NCBI RefSeq assembly: GCF_005434945.1
Contig: NZ_SKCH01000002.1
Span: 310,001-374,000, forward strand
From: Prescottella subtropica
GTDB lineage: Bacteria; Actinomycetota; Actinomycetes; Mycobacteriales; Mycobacteriaceae
Reading direction: 5' to 3'
Length of the DNA stretch: 64,000 nt
The notes below the pieces were generated by a model that did not search any database, was not told the DNA's origin, and saw only the letters and a program-made list of their open reading frames with translations. Numbering within the stretch: position 1 is the first letter of the stretch; every line of letters starts with the position of its first letter. The translations under genes and the position numbers were made by a program. This document shows, piece by piece, positions 44,425-53,945 of this stretch.

Positions 44425-45225
44425 ATGCTGGTCGACACGCGATGGAACGCCTGGAACGAGGAGATCACCGTCCAGGTCACGGAGGGCGCGGCCCTCGGAT
44501 CCGCGGCGCGCCGCGTGGGAGCGCTGCTCGCCGAGGCGGAGGCCGCCTGCAGTCTGCGCCGCGGCGACGCCGAGATCCACGCCGTCAACCTGGCCCAGGG
44601 GCAGCCGGTGCGGGTGAGTGCGAGCCTGGCGCGACTGTTGCGGTCGGCGCTGTGGGTGGCGCGGATGACGGACGGTGCGATCAGCCCACTCGCCACCGCG
44701 CAGTCCCCGATCGGGGTGCCACCGATCCATCCCGATCTCACGTTCGCCGACGTCCGGATCGACGACGCCACCGTGTTCGCGCCCTTCGGCGCGTCGTTCG
44801 ACATCACCGGCGCCGCGAAGGCCGACACCGCGGGCCGGGCGGCGACCCTCGCCGCGGGCGAACTCGAGTGCGGCGTCCTGGTGCGGGTCGGAACGGTCGT
44901 CGCGGCCGGCGGGCACCCGCCGGCCGGGGGATGGCAGGTCCCGATCGCCGGTAACGGGACGATCGAACTGCCGCCGGGGGGAGCGTTCGCGACCGCCGGT
45001 CCGGACCCGGATCGGGGCCCGGACGATGCGCTGCCCGGCGCCTGGGCGCAGGTCTCGGTGATCACCGACGACGCGGTCTGGGCGTACGGCGCTGCGGCGG
45101 CCGCGCTACGACGTGGGGTGGGCGCGGTGTCGTGGCTGCAGGAGCAGGACCTGGCCGCGCGACTGGTGGACCGGGGCGGACGCGTCCACGCCACGGCGGC
45201 CTGGCAGCGCCCGCACGCCGCGTGA
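44425..45225 (+). CDS. ApbE-like protein, divergent FAD:protein FMN transferase
   Basis: 266 residues. ApbE family shape: EITVQV start, ACSLRRGDAEIHAVN, VSASLARLLRSALWVARMTDGAISPL, then DITGAAKADTAGRAA where typical members have DLGGIAKGYAVD. The following GG nucleotide/Mg motif is altered (RVGTVVAAGG). ApbE normally attaches FMN to Thr/Ser of target flavoproteins, or cleaves FAD. The altered motif casts doubt on activity. No signal peptide. It converges with pgi with only 6 bp between stops. Confidence 0.72.
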   Translation: MLVDTRWNAWNEEITVQVTEGAALGSAARRVGALLAEAEAACSLRRGDAEIHAVNLAQGQPVRVSASLARLLRSALWVARMTDGAISPLATAQSPIGVPPIHPDLTFADVRIDDATVFAPFGASFDITGAAKADTAGRAATLAAGELECGVLVRVGTVVAAGGHPPAGGWQVPIAGNGTIELPPGGAFATAGPDPDRGPDDALPGAWAQVSVITDDAVWAYGAAAAALRRGVGAVSWLQEQDLAARLVDRGGRVHATAAWQRPHAA

Positions 45226-45231
45226 CCGGTG

Positions 45232-46881
45232 TCAGACGGCGCGGCCGCGCTGCGTCCGGTACCAGCGGACCAGAGCATCCGTGGACGAATCATCCTGCCG
45301 CGGAGGCGCTTCCGACGAGGTGAGGACCGGACCCAGTTCGAGGGCCTGCGTCTTGCCGAGCTCGACCCCCCACTGGTCGAACGAGTCGATACCCCAGATC
45401 ACGCCCGCCACGAACACCTGATGCTCGTACAGGGCGATGAGCTGACCGATCACCGACGGTGTCAGTCGCGGCGCCAGGACCGTCGTCGACGGACGGTTAC
45501 CGGGCATCACCTTGTGCGGCACCAACTCCGGGGCCGTACCCTCGCGCCGGATCTCCTCCGCGGTCTTCCCGAACGCGAGCACCTTCGTCTGCGCGAACAG
45601 GTTGCTCATCAACAGGTCGTGCATGCTGCCGGTGCCGTCGGCGGTCGGCAGATCGTCGGTGGGTTCGGCGAACCCGATGAAGTCGGCGGGCACCAGGCGG
45701 GTGCCCTGATGCAGCAGCTGGTAGAACGCGTGCTGACCGTTGGTGCCCGGCTCACCCCAGAAGATCTCCCCGGTCTGGGTTGTCACGGGCGACCCGTCCG
45801 TATGCACCGACTTGCCGTTCGACTCCATCGTCAACTGCTGCAGGTAGGCCGCAAACCGCGCCAGATCGTTCGAATACGGAAGAACCGCACGGGATTCGGC
45901 GTCGAAGAAACTCGAATACCACACCCCGATCAGCCCCAGCAGGACCGGCGCGTTCCGCTCCATCGGTGCGGTGCGGAAATGTTCGTCGACGATGTGGAAC
46001 CCGCCGAGGAACTCCGCGAACCGCTCCCGCCCGATCACCGCCATCACCGACAGCCCGATCGCCGAATCCACCGAATAGCGGCCGCCGACCCAGTCCCAGA
46101 ACCCGAACATGTTGGCGGTGTCGATTCCGAACTCGGCGACCCGCTGCGCGTGCGTGGAGACCGCGACGAAATGCTTCGGGACCGCCGCCTCGCCGAGCGC
46201 GTCGACCAGCCAGCGCCGGGCCGCCGACGCGTTGGTCAGCGTCTCGAGCGTCGAAAACGTCTTGGACGCCACCACGAACAGTGTGGTCGCCGGATCGAGG
46301 TCGGCGAGCGTGCCCACCAGATCGGCCGGGTCGACGTTCGAGACGAACCGGGCCGTGATCCCGGCGTCGGCGTAATGACGCAGAGCGCCGCACACCATCA
46401 CCGGACCCAGATCGGAACCGCCGATACCGATGTTGACGACCGTGCGGATCCGCTCACCCGTCGCCCCGCGCCACACACCGGACCGCAGCCGATCGGTGAA
46501 ATCGCCCATCCGGTCGAGCACCGACTGCACGTCGGCGACCACGTCCTGCCCGTCGACGGCGAGTGCGGCGCCGGCCGGGAGACGCAGTGCGGTGTGCAGC
46601 ACCGCACGATCCTCGGACGTGTTGATGCGGACGCCGGCGAACATGTCGTCGCGGCGCTGCTCGACCCGGGCAGTGCGGGCCAGTTCGACGAGCAGGGACA
46701 GGGTTTCGCGGGTGACGCGATGCTTGCTGTAGTCGACGTACAGGTCGCCGGCCGTGGTGGTCAGGTCGGTGCCGCGGCCGGGATCCTGCGCGAACAGGTC
46801 TCGCAGATGCACAGATTCGATCACTCGATGATGCGCATCCAGGTTCTGCCAGGCTGCGGTACCGGTGATGTCTGTGCTCAT
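45232..46881 (-). CDS. pgi: Glucose-6-phosphate isomerase
   Basis: 549 residues from ATG at 46881 (MSTDITG); an upstream ATG at 46914 is possible. Pgi landmarks: [36 protein letters not shown], the catalytic Glu in [18 protein letters not shown] and final KTQALELGP. It interconverts glucose-6-phosphate and fructose-6-phosphate. It corresponds to Rv0946c and, as there, lies near chorismate mutase and uvrD1, with an aldehyde dehydrogenase gene inserted between. Confidence 0.95.
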   Translation of the reverse strand: MSTDITGTAAWQNLDAHHRVIESVHLRDLFAQDPGRGTDLTTTAGDLYVDYSKHRVTRETLSLLVELARTARVEQRRDDMFAGVRINTSEDRAVLHTALRLPAGAALAVDGQDVVADVQSVLDRMGDFTDRLRSGVWRGATGERIRTVVNIGIGGSDLGPVMVCGALRHYADAGITARFVSNVDPADLVGTLADLDPATTLFVVASKTFSTLETLTNASAARRWLVDALGEAAVPKHFVAVSTHAQRVAEFGIDTANMFGFWDWVGGRYSVDSAIGLSVMAVIGRERFAEFLGGFHIVDEHFRTAPMERNAPVLLGLIGVWYSSFFDAESRAVLPYSNDLARFAAYLQQLTMESNGKSVHTDGSPVTTQTGEIFWGEPGTNGQHAFYQLLHQGTRLVPADFIGFAEPTDDLPTADGTGSMHDLLMSNLFAQTKVLAFGKTAEEIRREGTAPELVPHKVMPGNRPSTTVLAPRLTPSVIGQLIALYEHQVFVAGVIWGIDSFDQWGVELGKTQALELGPVLTSSEAPPRQDDSSTDALVRWYRTQRGRAV

Positions 46882-46907
46882 GGGAAAGAAGCTTATCGGC
46901 CGCACCA

Positions 46908-46923
46908 TCGACATTCCTGTCGA
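46908..46923. promoter_or_regulatory. Palindrome in the pgi/aldehyde dehydrogenase promoter gap
   Basis: TCGACA, four bases, TGTCGA: perfect 6-4-6 dyad in the 67-bp gap between divergent starts. It may control either gene. No regulator is known for it. Confidence 0.4.
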
Positions 46924-46948
46924 CTCTCATTGGGTGAGGGAACGGCGC

Positions 46949-48412
46949 ATGATGGGGAATATGAATCCCGCCGAATTGCTCCGCGCCGTCCCCACCCGGC
47001 TCTGGATCGGGGGCACCCCGGTCGACGCCGAGGACGGCGCCACGTTCCCCGTCCACGACCCCGCGACCGGAGAGGTTCTCGCCGACGTCGCCGATGCGAG
47101 TCCCGCCGACGCGGTCGCGGCCCTCGACGCGGCCGTGGCAGTCCAGGCCGAGTGGGCGCAGGTACCGCCGCGGGAGCGCGGCGAGATGCTGCGCGCGGTG
47201 TTCGAGAAGATCACCGCCCGCGCCGAGACGTTCGCGCAACTGATGACACTCGAGATGGGGAAGGCGCTACCGGAGAGTCGCGCCGAGGTGCGCTACGGCG
47301 CCGAGTTCTTCCGCTGGTTCGCCGAGGAGGCGGTCCGGATGGAGGGCCGCTACCAGGCGGCGCCCGGCGGCACCGGACGCATCCTCGTCGCCAAACAGCC
47401 CGTCGGACCGTGCCTGGCGATCACCCCGTGGAACTTCCCGCTCGCGATGGGCACCCGCAAGATCGGGCCGGCCCTCGCCGCCGGGTGCACGATGATCGTC
47501 AAACCGGCGGCGGAGACCCCGCTGACCATGCTGGCACTCGCCGAACTGTTCACCGAGGTGGGCCTGCCGCAGGGTGTGCTGTCGGTGCTGCCGACATCCC
47601 GGGCAGGCGCGGTCACCGAGCCGCTGCTCGCCGATCCGCGGCTGCGCAAGCTCACGTTCACCGGATCCACCGGGGTCGGACGGCTGCTCGTGGCGAAGTC
47701 CGCGCAGGGATTGCTGCGCACGTCGATGGAACTCGGCGGCAACGCCCCGTTCGTGGTGTTCGACGACGCGGACGTGGACAGTGCCGTCGACGGCGCGGTG
47801 CTCGCCAAACTCCGCAACGGCGGTGAGGCGTGCACCGCCGCGAACCGCTTCCACGTCGCGAACACCGTCCGTGAGGAGTTCACCGCGAAACTCGTCGACC
47901 GCATGGCCGCGTTCACGCTGGGGCCCGGGATCGACCCCGCGACGACACTCGGCCCGCTGATCAACGCGGACCAGCTCGCCACCGTCACCGATCTCGTCGA
48001 CGACGCCGTCGGCAAGGGGGCGACGGTTCTGCTGGGCGGCACCGCCCCCGGCGGACCGGGCTGGTTCTATCCCGCGACGGTGCTCACCGACGTGCCCGCG
48101 ACCGCGCGGATCCTGAAGGAAGAGGTGTTCGGCCCGGTCGCCGCGATCACCGGATTCGACACCGAGGACGAGGCGATCACCGCCGCGAACGACACCGAAT
48201 TCGGGCTCACCGCCTACATCTACACCCGCGACCTGGATCGGGCGCTGCGCGTCGCCGACGCCGTCGAGACCGGCATGGTCGGCATCAACCGCGGCGTCGT
48301 CTCGGACACCGCCGCCCCGTTCGGTGGCGTCAAGGCGTCCGGCTTCGGACGCGAGGGCGGCAGCGAGGGCATCGAGGAGTACCTCGAGACGAAGTACATC
48401 GCCCTCACATGA
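46949..48412 (+). CDS. NAD(P)+-dependent aldehyde dehydrogenase, succinate-semialdehyde type
   Basis: 487 residues from ATG at 46949 with GAGGG upstream; ATGs at 46952 and 46961 are alternatives. Cofactor loop FTGSTGVGRLL, catalytic Glu in MELGGNAP, catalytic Cys in GGEACTAANRF, and C-terminal GFGREGGSEGIEEYLETKY. The tail and the CTAANR context place it with GabD-type succinate-semialdehyde dehydrogenases. It would feed succinate to the TCA cycle. It is divergent from pgi and converges with chorismate mutase. Confidence 0.88.
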   Translation: MMGNMNPAELLRAVPTRLWIGGTPVDAEDGATFPVHDPATGEVLADVADASPADAVAALDAAVAVQAEWAQVPPRERGEMLRAVFEKITARAETFAQLMTLEMGKALPESRAEVRYGAEFFRWFAEEAVRMEGRYQAAPGGTGRILVAKQPVGPCLAITPWNFPLAMGTRKIGPALAAGCTMIVKPAAETPLTMLALAELFTEVGLPQGVLSVLPTSRAGAVTEPLLADPRLRKLTFTGSTGVGRLLVAKSAQGLLRTSMELGGNAPFVVFDDADVDSAVDGAVLAKLRNGGEACTAANRFHVANTVREEFTAKLVDRMAAFTLGPGIDPATTLGPLINADQLATVTDLVDDAVGKGATVLLGGTAPGGPGWFYPATVLTDVPATARILKEEVFGPVAAITGFDTEDEAITAANDTEFGLTAYIYTRDLDRALRVADAVETGMVGINRGVVSDTAAPFGGVKASGFGREGGSEGIEEYLETKYIALT

Positions 48413-48439
48413 CGGCGTGCGTGCGTGCCGTCAGTGCCG

Positions 48440-48733
48440 TCAGTGGCCGAGACGACCCCGTCCGAGACGCAGCAGCAGCATCGCGAGGGTGTGCCCCTCC
48501 TGGCCGAGTTCGCTGAACCGGTCGATCACCTTCATCTCCCGGCTGTGCACCAGGCGCGGGCCGCCGGACGCCATGCGGGTGCGGCCGATGATCTGCGACA
48601 CCTCACTGCGGCGCTTGACGGCCGCGAGGATCTCGGCGTCGAGCCGGTCGATCTCCATGCGGAGTTCGTCGATCTCGGCCTGGCTCGGAGCCGGCGACGA
48701 TTCGGGTGAGGGAGTTGCGGTGGAGCTGCTCAT
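48440..48733 (-). CDS. Chorismate mutase, AroQ class (Rv0948c-like)
   Basis: 97 residues, all-helical AroQ. EIDELRMEIDRLDAEILAAVKRRSEVSQIIGRTRMASGG matches the intracellular M. tuberculosis enzyme (Rv0948c), including the Arg/Lys that bind the carboxylates. The C terminus LGRGRLGH is also characteristic; it contacts DAHP synthase in relatives and boosts activity. It converts chorismate to prephenate for Phe/Tyr synthesis. Confidence 0.92.
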   Translation of the reverse strand: MSSSTATPSPESSPAPSQAEIDELRMEIDRLDAEILAAVKRRSEVSQIIGRTRMASGGPRLVHSREMKVIDRFSELGQEGHTLAMLLLRLGRGRLGH

Positions 48734-48912
48734 GGATCTTCTCCTCGTGTCGGAACGTGGGTTCGTCGGGTCCGGTCGGATCGTTACGAATCAAGGTTCC
48801 GGCACGGCGGTGATCACCCACCGAGTTTGCCACGCGCACCGGACCGGCCCAAGTATGGGTGACCACCTTCACGACCGGCATTGTCGGGGCGGGCCGGTAG
48901 CGTGGACAGGCG

Positions 48913-51366
48913 ATGAACACGATTCCCGGCGCCATGATGCCCTCGGCCCAGCCGTCCACCCGTGACCTGCTCGGCGGTCTCAACCCGCAGCAGCGGGAGG
49001 CCGTCCTGCACGCCGGGTCGCCGCTGCTCATCGTCGCCGGTGCCGGATCGGGCAAGACGGCGGTGCTCACCCGCCGGATCGCCTACCTGCTGGCCGAGCG
49101 GGACGTCCTGCCGGGCCAGATCCTGGCGATCACGTTCACCAACAAGGCCGCCGCCGAGATGCGCGAACGTGTCGCGCAGTTGGTCGGCCCGCGCGCGAAC
49201 AGCATGTGGGTGTCGACGTTCCACTCGAGCTGTGTCCGGATCCTGCGCGCCCAGTCGGCGCTGCTGCCCGGGATGAACTCGAACTTCTCGATCTACGACG
49301 CCGACGATTCACGCCGGCTGCTCACGATGATCTCCAAGGACCTCGAGATCGACACCAAGCGGCACTCCGCGCGGCTGCTCGCCACCAAGATCTCCAACCT
49401 GAAGAACGAGCTGATCGATCCCGCCGAGGCGGAGGCCGCGGCGGCGGGCCCGGACGGCACCGACCTCGACAAACTCGTCGCCCGCGTGTACGCGATCTAC
49501 CAGCGGCGGCTGCGGGACGGTAACGCACTCGACTTCGACGACCTCATCGGCGAGACGGTGTCGCTGCTGCAGCGCTACCCGCAGGTCGCCGAGTACTACC
49601 GGCGCCGCTTCCGGCACGTCCTCGTCGACGAGTACCAGGACACCAACCATGCCCAGTACGTGCTGGTGCGCGAGCTCGTCGGAGACCCGAGCGACGACCC
49701 ACACGCGGTCCCGCCCGCCGAACTGTGCGTCGTCGGCGACGCCGACCAGTCGATCTACGCGTTCCGCGGTGCGACGATCCGCAACATCCAGGAGTTCGAA
49801 CGGGACTACCCGCAGGCCCGCACCATCCTGCTCGAACAGAACTACCGGTCCACCCAGAACATCCTGTCGGCCGCCAACGCGGTCATCTCCCGCAACACCG
49901 GTCGCCGCGAGAAGCGACTGTGGACCGACTCCGGTGCCGGCGAGCTGATCACCGGATACGTCGCCGACAACGAGCACGACGAGGCCCAGTTCGTGGCCTC
50001 GGAGATCGACCGACTCGTCGACGCGGGCGACGCCACGTTCGCGGACGTCGCGGTGTTCTACCGCACCAACAACTCCTCCCGCGCGCTCGAGGAGATCTTC
50101 ATCCGCCTCGGCATCCCCTACAAGGTGGTCGGCGGCACCCGCTTCTACGAGCGCAAGGAGGTCCGCGACATCGTCGCGTACCTGCGGGTGCTCGCCAACG
50201 AGGACGACACGGTGAGCCTGCGCCGCATCCTCAACACCCCGCGCCGCGGCATCGGCGACCGCGCCGAGGCGTGCGTGTCGGTGTACGCGGAACAGCAGGG
50301 GATCGGCTTCGCCCGCGCACTGCGGGCCGGTGCGGCGGGGACGGTGCCGCTGCTCAACAGCCGCTCGGTGAAGGCGATCGCGTCGTTCCTCGAACTGCTC
50401 GACGGGCTGCGCGAACTGTCGGCGGCCACCGAATCCGACGGTAACGACCTCACCGACATCGGCGAGGTGATCGAGGCCGTCCTCGACCGCACCGGCTACC
50501 GCCGCGAACTCGAGGCCAGCAGCGACCCCCAGGACGGGGCGCGGCTCGACAACCTCAACGAGCTGGTCAGCGTCGCACGAGAATTCAGCTCCGACGCGCG
50601 CAACGCCGCCGCGTTCGTGGCGGAGGATGCGGCCCCCGACGAGACCGCCGACGAGGACGGTCTGCCCGACCCCGGTTCGCTCGCCGCGTTCCTCGAACGG
50701 GTGTCGCTGGTCGCCGACTCCGACCAGGTGCCCGACGAGGGTGAAGGGGTCGTCACCCTGATGACCCTGCACACCGCGAAGGGGCTCGAGTTCCCCGTCG
50801 TGTTCGTCACCGGCTGGGAGGACGGGCAGTTCCCGCACATGCGCGCTCTCGGCGATCCGGCCGAACTGTCGGAGGAGCGACGCCTCGCCTATGTGGGTAT
50901 CACTCGGGCCCGGCACCGGCTGTACCTCACCCGCGCCGTCGTGCGCTCGGCCTGGGGGCAGCCGGTCACCAACCCCGAATCGCGTTTCCTGCAAGAGATT
51001 CCGGCCGACCTCGTGGACTGGCGCCGGGAGGACCCGGGTGTGCTCGGCACGGGTGGGGCGATCGGCGGCGGGCGCCGGCAGCAGTACGGCAACCAGGGCT
51101 ACGGCGGATCCGGTTACGGCGGTTCGGGATTCGGTGACTCGCGTGGTCGCGGCGGTGCCGCGTCACCGAGTTTCGGTGCGCCCCGGGGGCGGAACAACAA
51201 CCTCGTACTCGCGGTCGGCGACCGGGTCAGTCACGACAAGTACGGTCTCGGCAAGGTGCTCGAGACGAAGGGTACCGGCCCGACCGCGACGGTCACCGTC
51301 GACTTCGGATCGGCGGGCAAGGTGCGTCTGATGCTGATCGGCGGCGTGCCGATGGTGAAACTCTGA
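48913..51366 (+). CDS. pcrA: ATP-dependent DNA helicase PcrA/UvrD1
   Basis: 817 residues. Superfamily-1A helicase: LNPQQREAV, Walker A GAGSGKTAVLTRRIAYLL, TFTNKAA, DEYQDTN, QNYRST, LMTLHTAKGLEF and VGITRAR. The C-terminal 100 residues are Gly/Tyr-rich and end in a Tudor-like fold (GDRVSHDKYGLGKVLE, VDFGSAGKVRLML), which in PcrA binds RNA polymerase. It unwinds 3'-5' in excision repair and replication-transcription conflicts. It corresponds to Rv0949. Confidence 0.96.
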   Translation: MNTIPGAMMPSAQPSTRDLLGGLNPQQREAVLHAGSPLLIVAGAGSGKTAVLTRRIAYLLAERDVLPGQILAITFTNKAAAEMRERVAQLVGPRANSMWVSTFHSSCVRILRAQSALLPGMNSNFSIYDADDSRRLLTMISKDLEIDTKRHSARLLATKISNLKNELIDPAEAEAAAAGPDGTDLDKLVARVYAIYQRRLRDGNALDFDDLIGETVSLLQRYPQVAEYYRRRFRHVLVDEYQDTNHAQYVLVRELVGDPSDDPHAVPPAELCVVGDADQSIYAFRGATIRNIQEFERDYPQARTILLEQNYRSTQNILSAANAVISRNTGRREKRLWTDSGAGELITGYVADNEHDEAQFVASEIDRLVDAGDATFADVAVFYRTNNSSRALEEIFIRLGIPYKVVGGTRFYERKEVRDIVAYLRVLANEDDTVSLRRILNTPRRGIGDRAEACVSVYAEQQGIGFARALRAGAAGTVPLLNSRSVKAIASFLELLDGLRELSAATESDGNDLTDIGEVIEAVLDRTGYRRELEASSDPQDGARLDNLNELVSVAREFSSDARNAAAFVAEDAAPDETADEDGLPDPGSLAAFLERVSLVADSDQVPDEGEGVVTLMTLHTAKGLEFPVVFVTGWEDGQFPHMRALGDPAELSEERRLAYVGITRARHRLYLTRAVVRSAWGQPVTNPESRFLQEIPADLVDWRREDPGVLGTGGAIGGGRRQQYGNQGYGGSGYGGSGFGDSRGRGGAASPSFGAPRGRNNNLVLAVGDRVSHDKYGLGKVLETKGTGPTATVTVDFGSAGKVRLMLIGGVPMVKL

Positions 51367-51380
51367 GGAGAGGACGGCCG

Positions 51381-52268
51381 TCAGGGCTGTTCGATGCCCA
51401 GGCTGATGCCGCGGGTGGCGAGCCACGGAATGGGGTCGACCTTGTTGTCGCCGCCGAGATGGACCTCGAAGTGCAGGTGCGGGCCGGTGGAGAAACCACG
51501 GTTGCCCATCGTGGCGATCTGATCGCCCGCCATCACCCTCTGGCCCACGGTGACCAGGGTGTCGTTGATGTGGCCGTACACGGTGATGGTGCCGTCGGCG
51601 TGCTTGATGCGCACCCACATGCCGAAACCGGCCGCCGGACCGGAATCGATGACCTCGCCGTCGGCGACCGCGAGAATCGGGGTGCCGATCGCATTGGCGA
51701 TGTCGACGCCGGCATGCAGCGTGCCCCAGCGGGCGCCGAACGACGACGTGTAGACACCCTGTGCGGGCAGCACGAACAGCGGACGTCGCGCGGCGGCCTC
51801 ACGGGCGGCGCGTTCCTCGCTGAACCGGTGCCCCTTCGCGAGCAGATTCGAGAACTGGCCCAGGTCGGTCGGACTCGCGACCGCGAGAACCTGCGGTGCG
51901 GAACTGTCCGACGAACCGGTCGGGTTCTGGGTGATGTTGCTGAACTGTGCGGCCTGCGGGACCGCGGTGGTGGGCGCCGCACCGGTGGAGGCCAGCGCGA
52001 CATCGGAGTGATCGGTCCTGTCCGCCGGTGCGGTCAGTGCTGCCTGGCCTGCGGCGACGACGGCTCCGGCGGCGACCGCCACGACGGCGGCGCGGCCCTT
52101 GAGGGCGGCGGGGGGAGCGGGGAGGCGGTGCCGGCCACCGCTGCGGGGGGCCGCGACATCGACGTCCGCGGCGGGTTCGGGGGCCTCGGTGATCACGGAC
52201 GTCTCGACTTCGGGGTCGGTGTGGTCCTGCGTGAATCGACTCGGGGCGAACTGGGAGCGGTGGTGCAT
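51381..52268 (-). CDS. M23 family metalloendopeptidase, membrane-anchored (Rv0950c-like)
   Basis: 295 residues. Acidic cytosolic N terminus (about 1-45), membrane helix AAVVAVAAGAVVAAGQAAL, then a linker and LytM domain with H185 and D189 (HAGVD) and HLHFE. The catalytic set is complete. It would trim peptidoglycan in the envelope and corresponds to Rv0950c, which also sits between uvrD1 and sucC. Its regulatory region includes a perfect CRP-type site at 52375. Confidence 0.9.
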   Translation of the reverse strand: MHHRSQFAPSRFTQDHTDPEVETSVITEAPEPAADVDVAAPRSGGRHRLPAPPAALKGRAAVVAVAAGAVVAAGQAALTAPADRTDHSDVALASTGAAPTTAVPQAAQFSNITQNPTGSSDSSAPQVLAVASPTDLGQFSNLLAKGHRFSEERAAREAAARRPLFVLPAQGVYTSSFGARWGTLHAGVDIANAIGTPILAVADGEVIDSGPAAGFGMWVRIKHADGTITVYGHINDTLVTVGQRVMAGDQIATMGNRGFSTGPHLHFEVHLGGDNKVDPIPWLATRGISLGIEQP

Positions 52269-52760
52269 GTGCCCTGCCGTCCTCCTGCCCGTGACCTGCC
52301 TGTGACTTTGACCTTGGCGACGGTAACGAAACGGTTGCAGGGGAGCAACCTACGGAACGGACCGAATCGGCATATGTGACTGGCGTCACAGGCTGAACTG
52401 GGGATATGTGGAACAACGTGAGCGGTCTCGTTCATATAGCGAGACGTCATCTTCGTGTTACATGCCCGATGTTCGAGCGGCAGAAACGCCCGATACGGAG
52501 GCTGTCCGGCGCGGTGCCGATCCCCGGTAACGACGCCCCGCGCGGCACCTGTCATCCTCTCCGTGGTGCCTCTCGCGACGAGGGCGATGCCCGCTCGAGC
52601 GGTGCAGTGTCGCGGGGTGGACTTCGACGACTGTCGACGCGTGACATGTGCCACATAGCATGTGGGCGGGCGATAGTCGATTGATTGAACTAGTTAAAGT
52701 CCGACACGGACCCGCTCCTACCCCCCGAGCGGGCGTCAACGCAGACGAGACGGTGAACAG
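52269..52760. other. 492-bp divergent regulatory region of the M23 gene and sucCD
   Basis: No convincing gene. It holds a perfect TGTGA-N6-TCACA site (52375-52390), a 6-9-6 inverted repeat GTCTCG/CGAGAC (52425-52445), alternating CATGTG/CCACAT half sites with a 6-3-6 dyad CCACAT-AGC-ATGTGG (52651-52665), and an AT-rich TTGATTGAACTAGTTAAAG at 52681 that may be the sucC promoter. On the M23 side GTTACC (minus strand, 52322-52327) and a GGTTGC/GCAACC hairpin are seen. Confidence 0.6.
52375..52390. promoter_or_regulatory. Perfect CRP/GlxR-type site upstream of the M23 peptidase
   Basis: TGTGACTGGCGTCACA matches TGTGA-N6-TCACA at every fixed position and is fully symmetric apart from the centre. 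It lies 107 bp upstream of the peptidase start. Read on the minus strand it also fits the GTRACG-N3-GTCACR pattern of 21326, so an OmpR-type site is the alternative. Confidence 0.6.
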
Positions 52761-53930
52761 ATGGACCTCTTCGAATACCAGGCGAAGGAACTCTTCGCCA
52801 AGCATGACGTGCCGACGTCCGCCGGCCGTGTGACCGACACTGTCGCCGGTGCCCGCGAGATCGCGGAGGAAATCGGCAAGCCTGTGATGGTCAAGGCGCA
52901 GGTCAAGGTCGGCGGCCGCGGCAAGGCCGGTGGCGTCAAGTACTCGCCCGACGCGGATGCCGCGCAGGCGAACGCCGAGGCGATCCTGGGCCTCGACATC
53001 AAGGGCCACGTCGTCAAGAAGCTGCTGGTCGCAGAGGCGAGTGACATCGCTGAGGAGTACTACATCTCCTTCCTGCTGGACCGCACCAACCGCACCTACC
53101 TGGCCATGTGCTCGGTCGAGGGTGGCGTGGAGATCGAGGTCACCGCCGAGGAGAACCCCGACGCCCTCGCGAAGATCCCCGTGGACGCAGTCAAGGGCGT
53201 CGACCTGGCGTTCGCGCGTGAGATCGCCGAGGCAGGCAAGCTGCCCGCCGAGGTGCTCGACGCCGCGGCCAACACGATCCAGAAGCTGTGGGAGGTCTTC
53301 ATCAAGGAAGACGCTCTCCTGGTCGAGGTCAACCCGCTCGTCCGTACGCCCGACGACCAGATCCTGGCCCTCGACGGCAAGGTCACCCTGGACGAGAACG
53401 CCGCGTTCCGTCAGCCCGGCCACGAGGCCTTCGAGGATCGTGACGCCACCGATCCCCTCGAGCTCAAGGCCAAGGAGAACGACCTCAACTACGTCAAGCT
53501 CGACGGTGAGGTCGGTGTCATCGGCAACGGTGCCGGTCTGGTCATGTCGACCCTGGACGTCGTCGCCTACGCGGGTGAGAAGCACGGCAACGTCAAGCCG
53601 GCCAACTTCCTCGACATCGGTGGCGGCGCCTCGGCTGCCGTCATGGCCGCCGGCCTGGACGTCATCCTGAACGATGCGCAGGTCAAGAGCGTCTTCGTCA
53701 ACGTCTTCGGTGGCATCACCGCGTGTGACGCCGTCGCCAACGGCATCATCGGCGCCCTGGAGACCCTGGGCGACGAGGCCAACAAGCCGCTCGTCGTGCG
53801 CCTGGACGGCAACAACGTCGAAGAGGGTCGCCGCATCCTCGCCGAGGCCGCCCACCCGCTGGTCACGGTCGTCGCAACCATGGACGAGGCTGCCGACAAG
53901 GCCGCCGAGCTCGCCTTCGCCGCGAAGTAA
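52761..53930 (+). CDS. sucC: Succinyl-CoA ligase, beta subunit
   Basis: 389 residues. ATP-grasp domain with [18 protein letters not shown] at the start, [16 protein letters not shown] and VEVNPLV. The C-terminal CoA-ligase domain has NIGGG-like [11 protein letters not shown] and [10 protein letters not shown]. It makes the nucleotide-specificity subunit of the TCA-cycle enzyme that converts succinyl-CoA to succinate with ATP. It is followed 15 bp later by sucD. Confidence 0.96.
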   Translation: MDLFEYQAKELFAKHDVPTSAGRVTDTVAGAREIAEEIGKPVMVKAQVKVGGRGKAGGVKYSPDADAAQANAEAILGLDIKGHVVKKLLVAEASDIAEEYYISFLLDRTNRTYLAMCSVEGGVEIEVTAEENPDALAKIPVDAVKGVDLAFAREIAEAGKLPAEVLDAAANTIQKLWEVFIKEDALLVEVNPLVRTPDDQILALDGKVTLDENAAFRQPGHEAFEDRDATDPLELKAKENDLNYVKLDGEVGVIGNGAGLVMSTLDVVAYAGEKHGNVKPANFLDIGGGASAAVMAAGLDVILNDAQVKSVFVNVFGGITACDAVANGIIGALETLGDEANKPLVVRLDGNNVEEGRRILAEAAHPLVTVVATMDEAADKAAELAFAAK

Positions 53931-53945
53931 GGGACACACACAACA

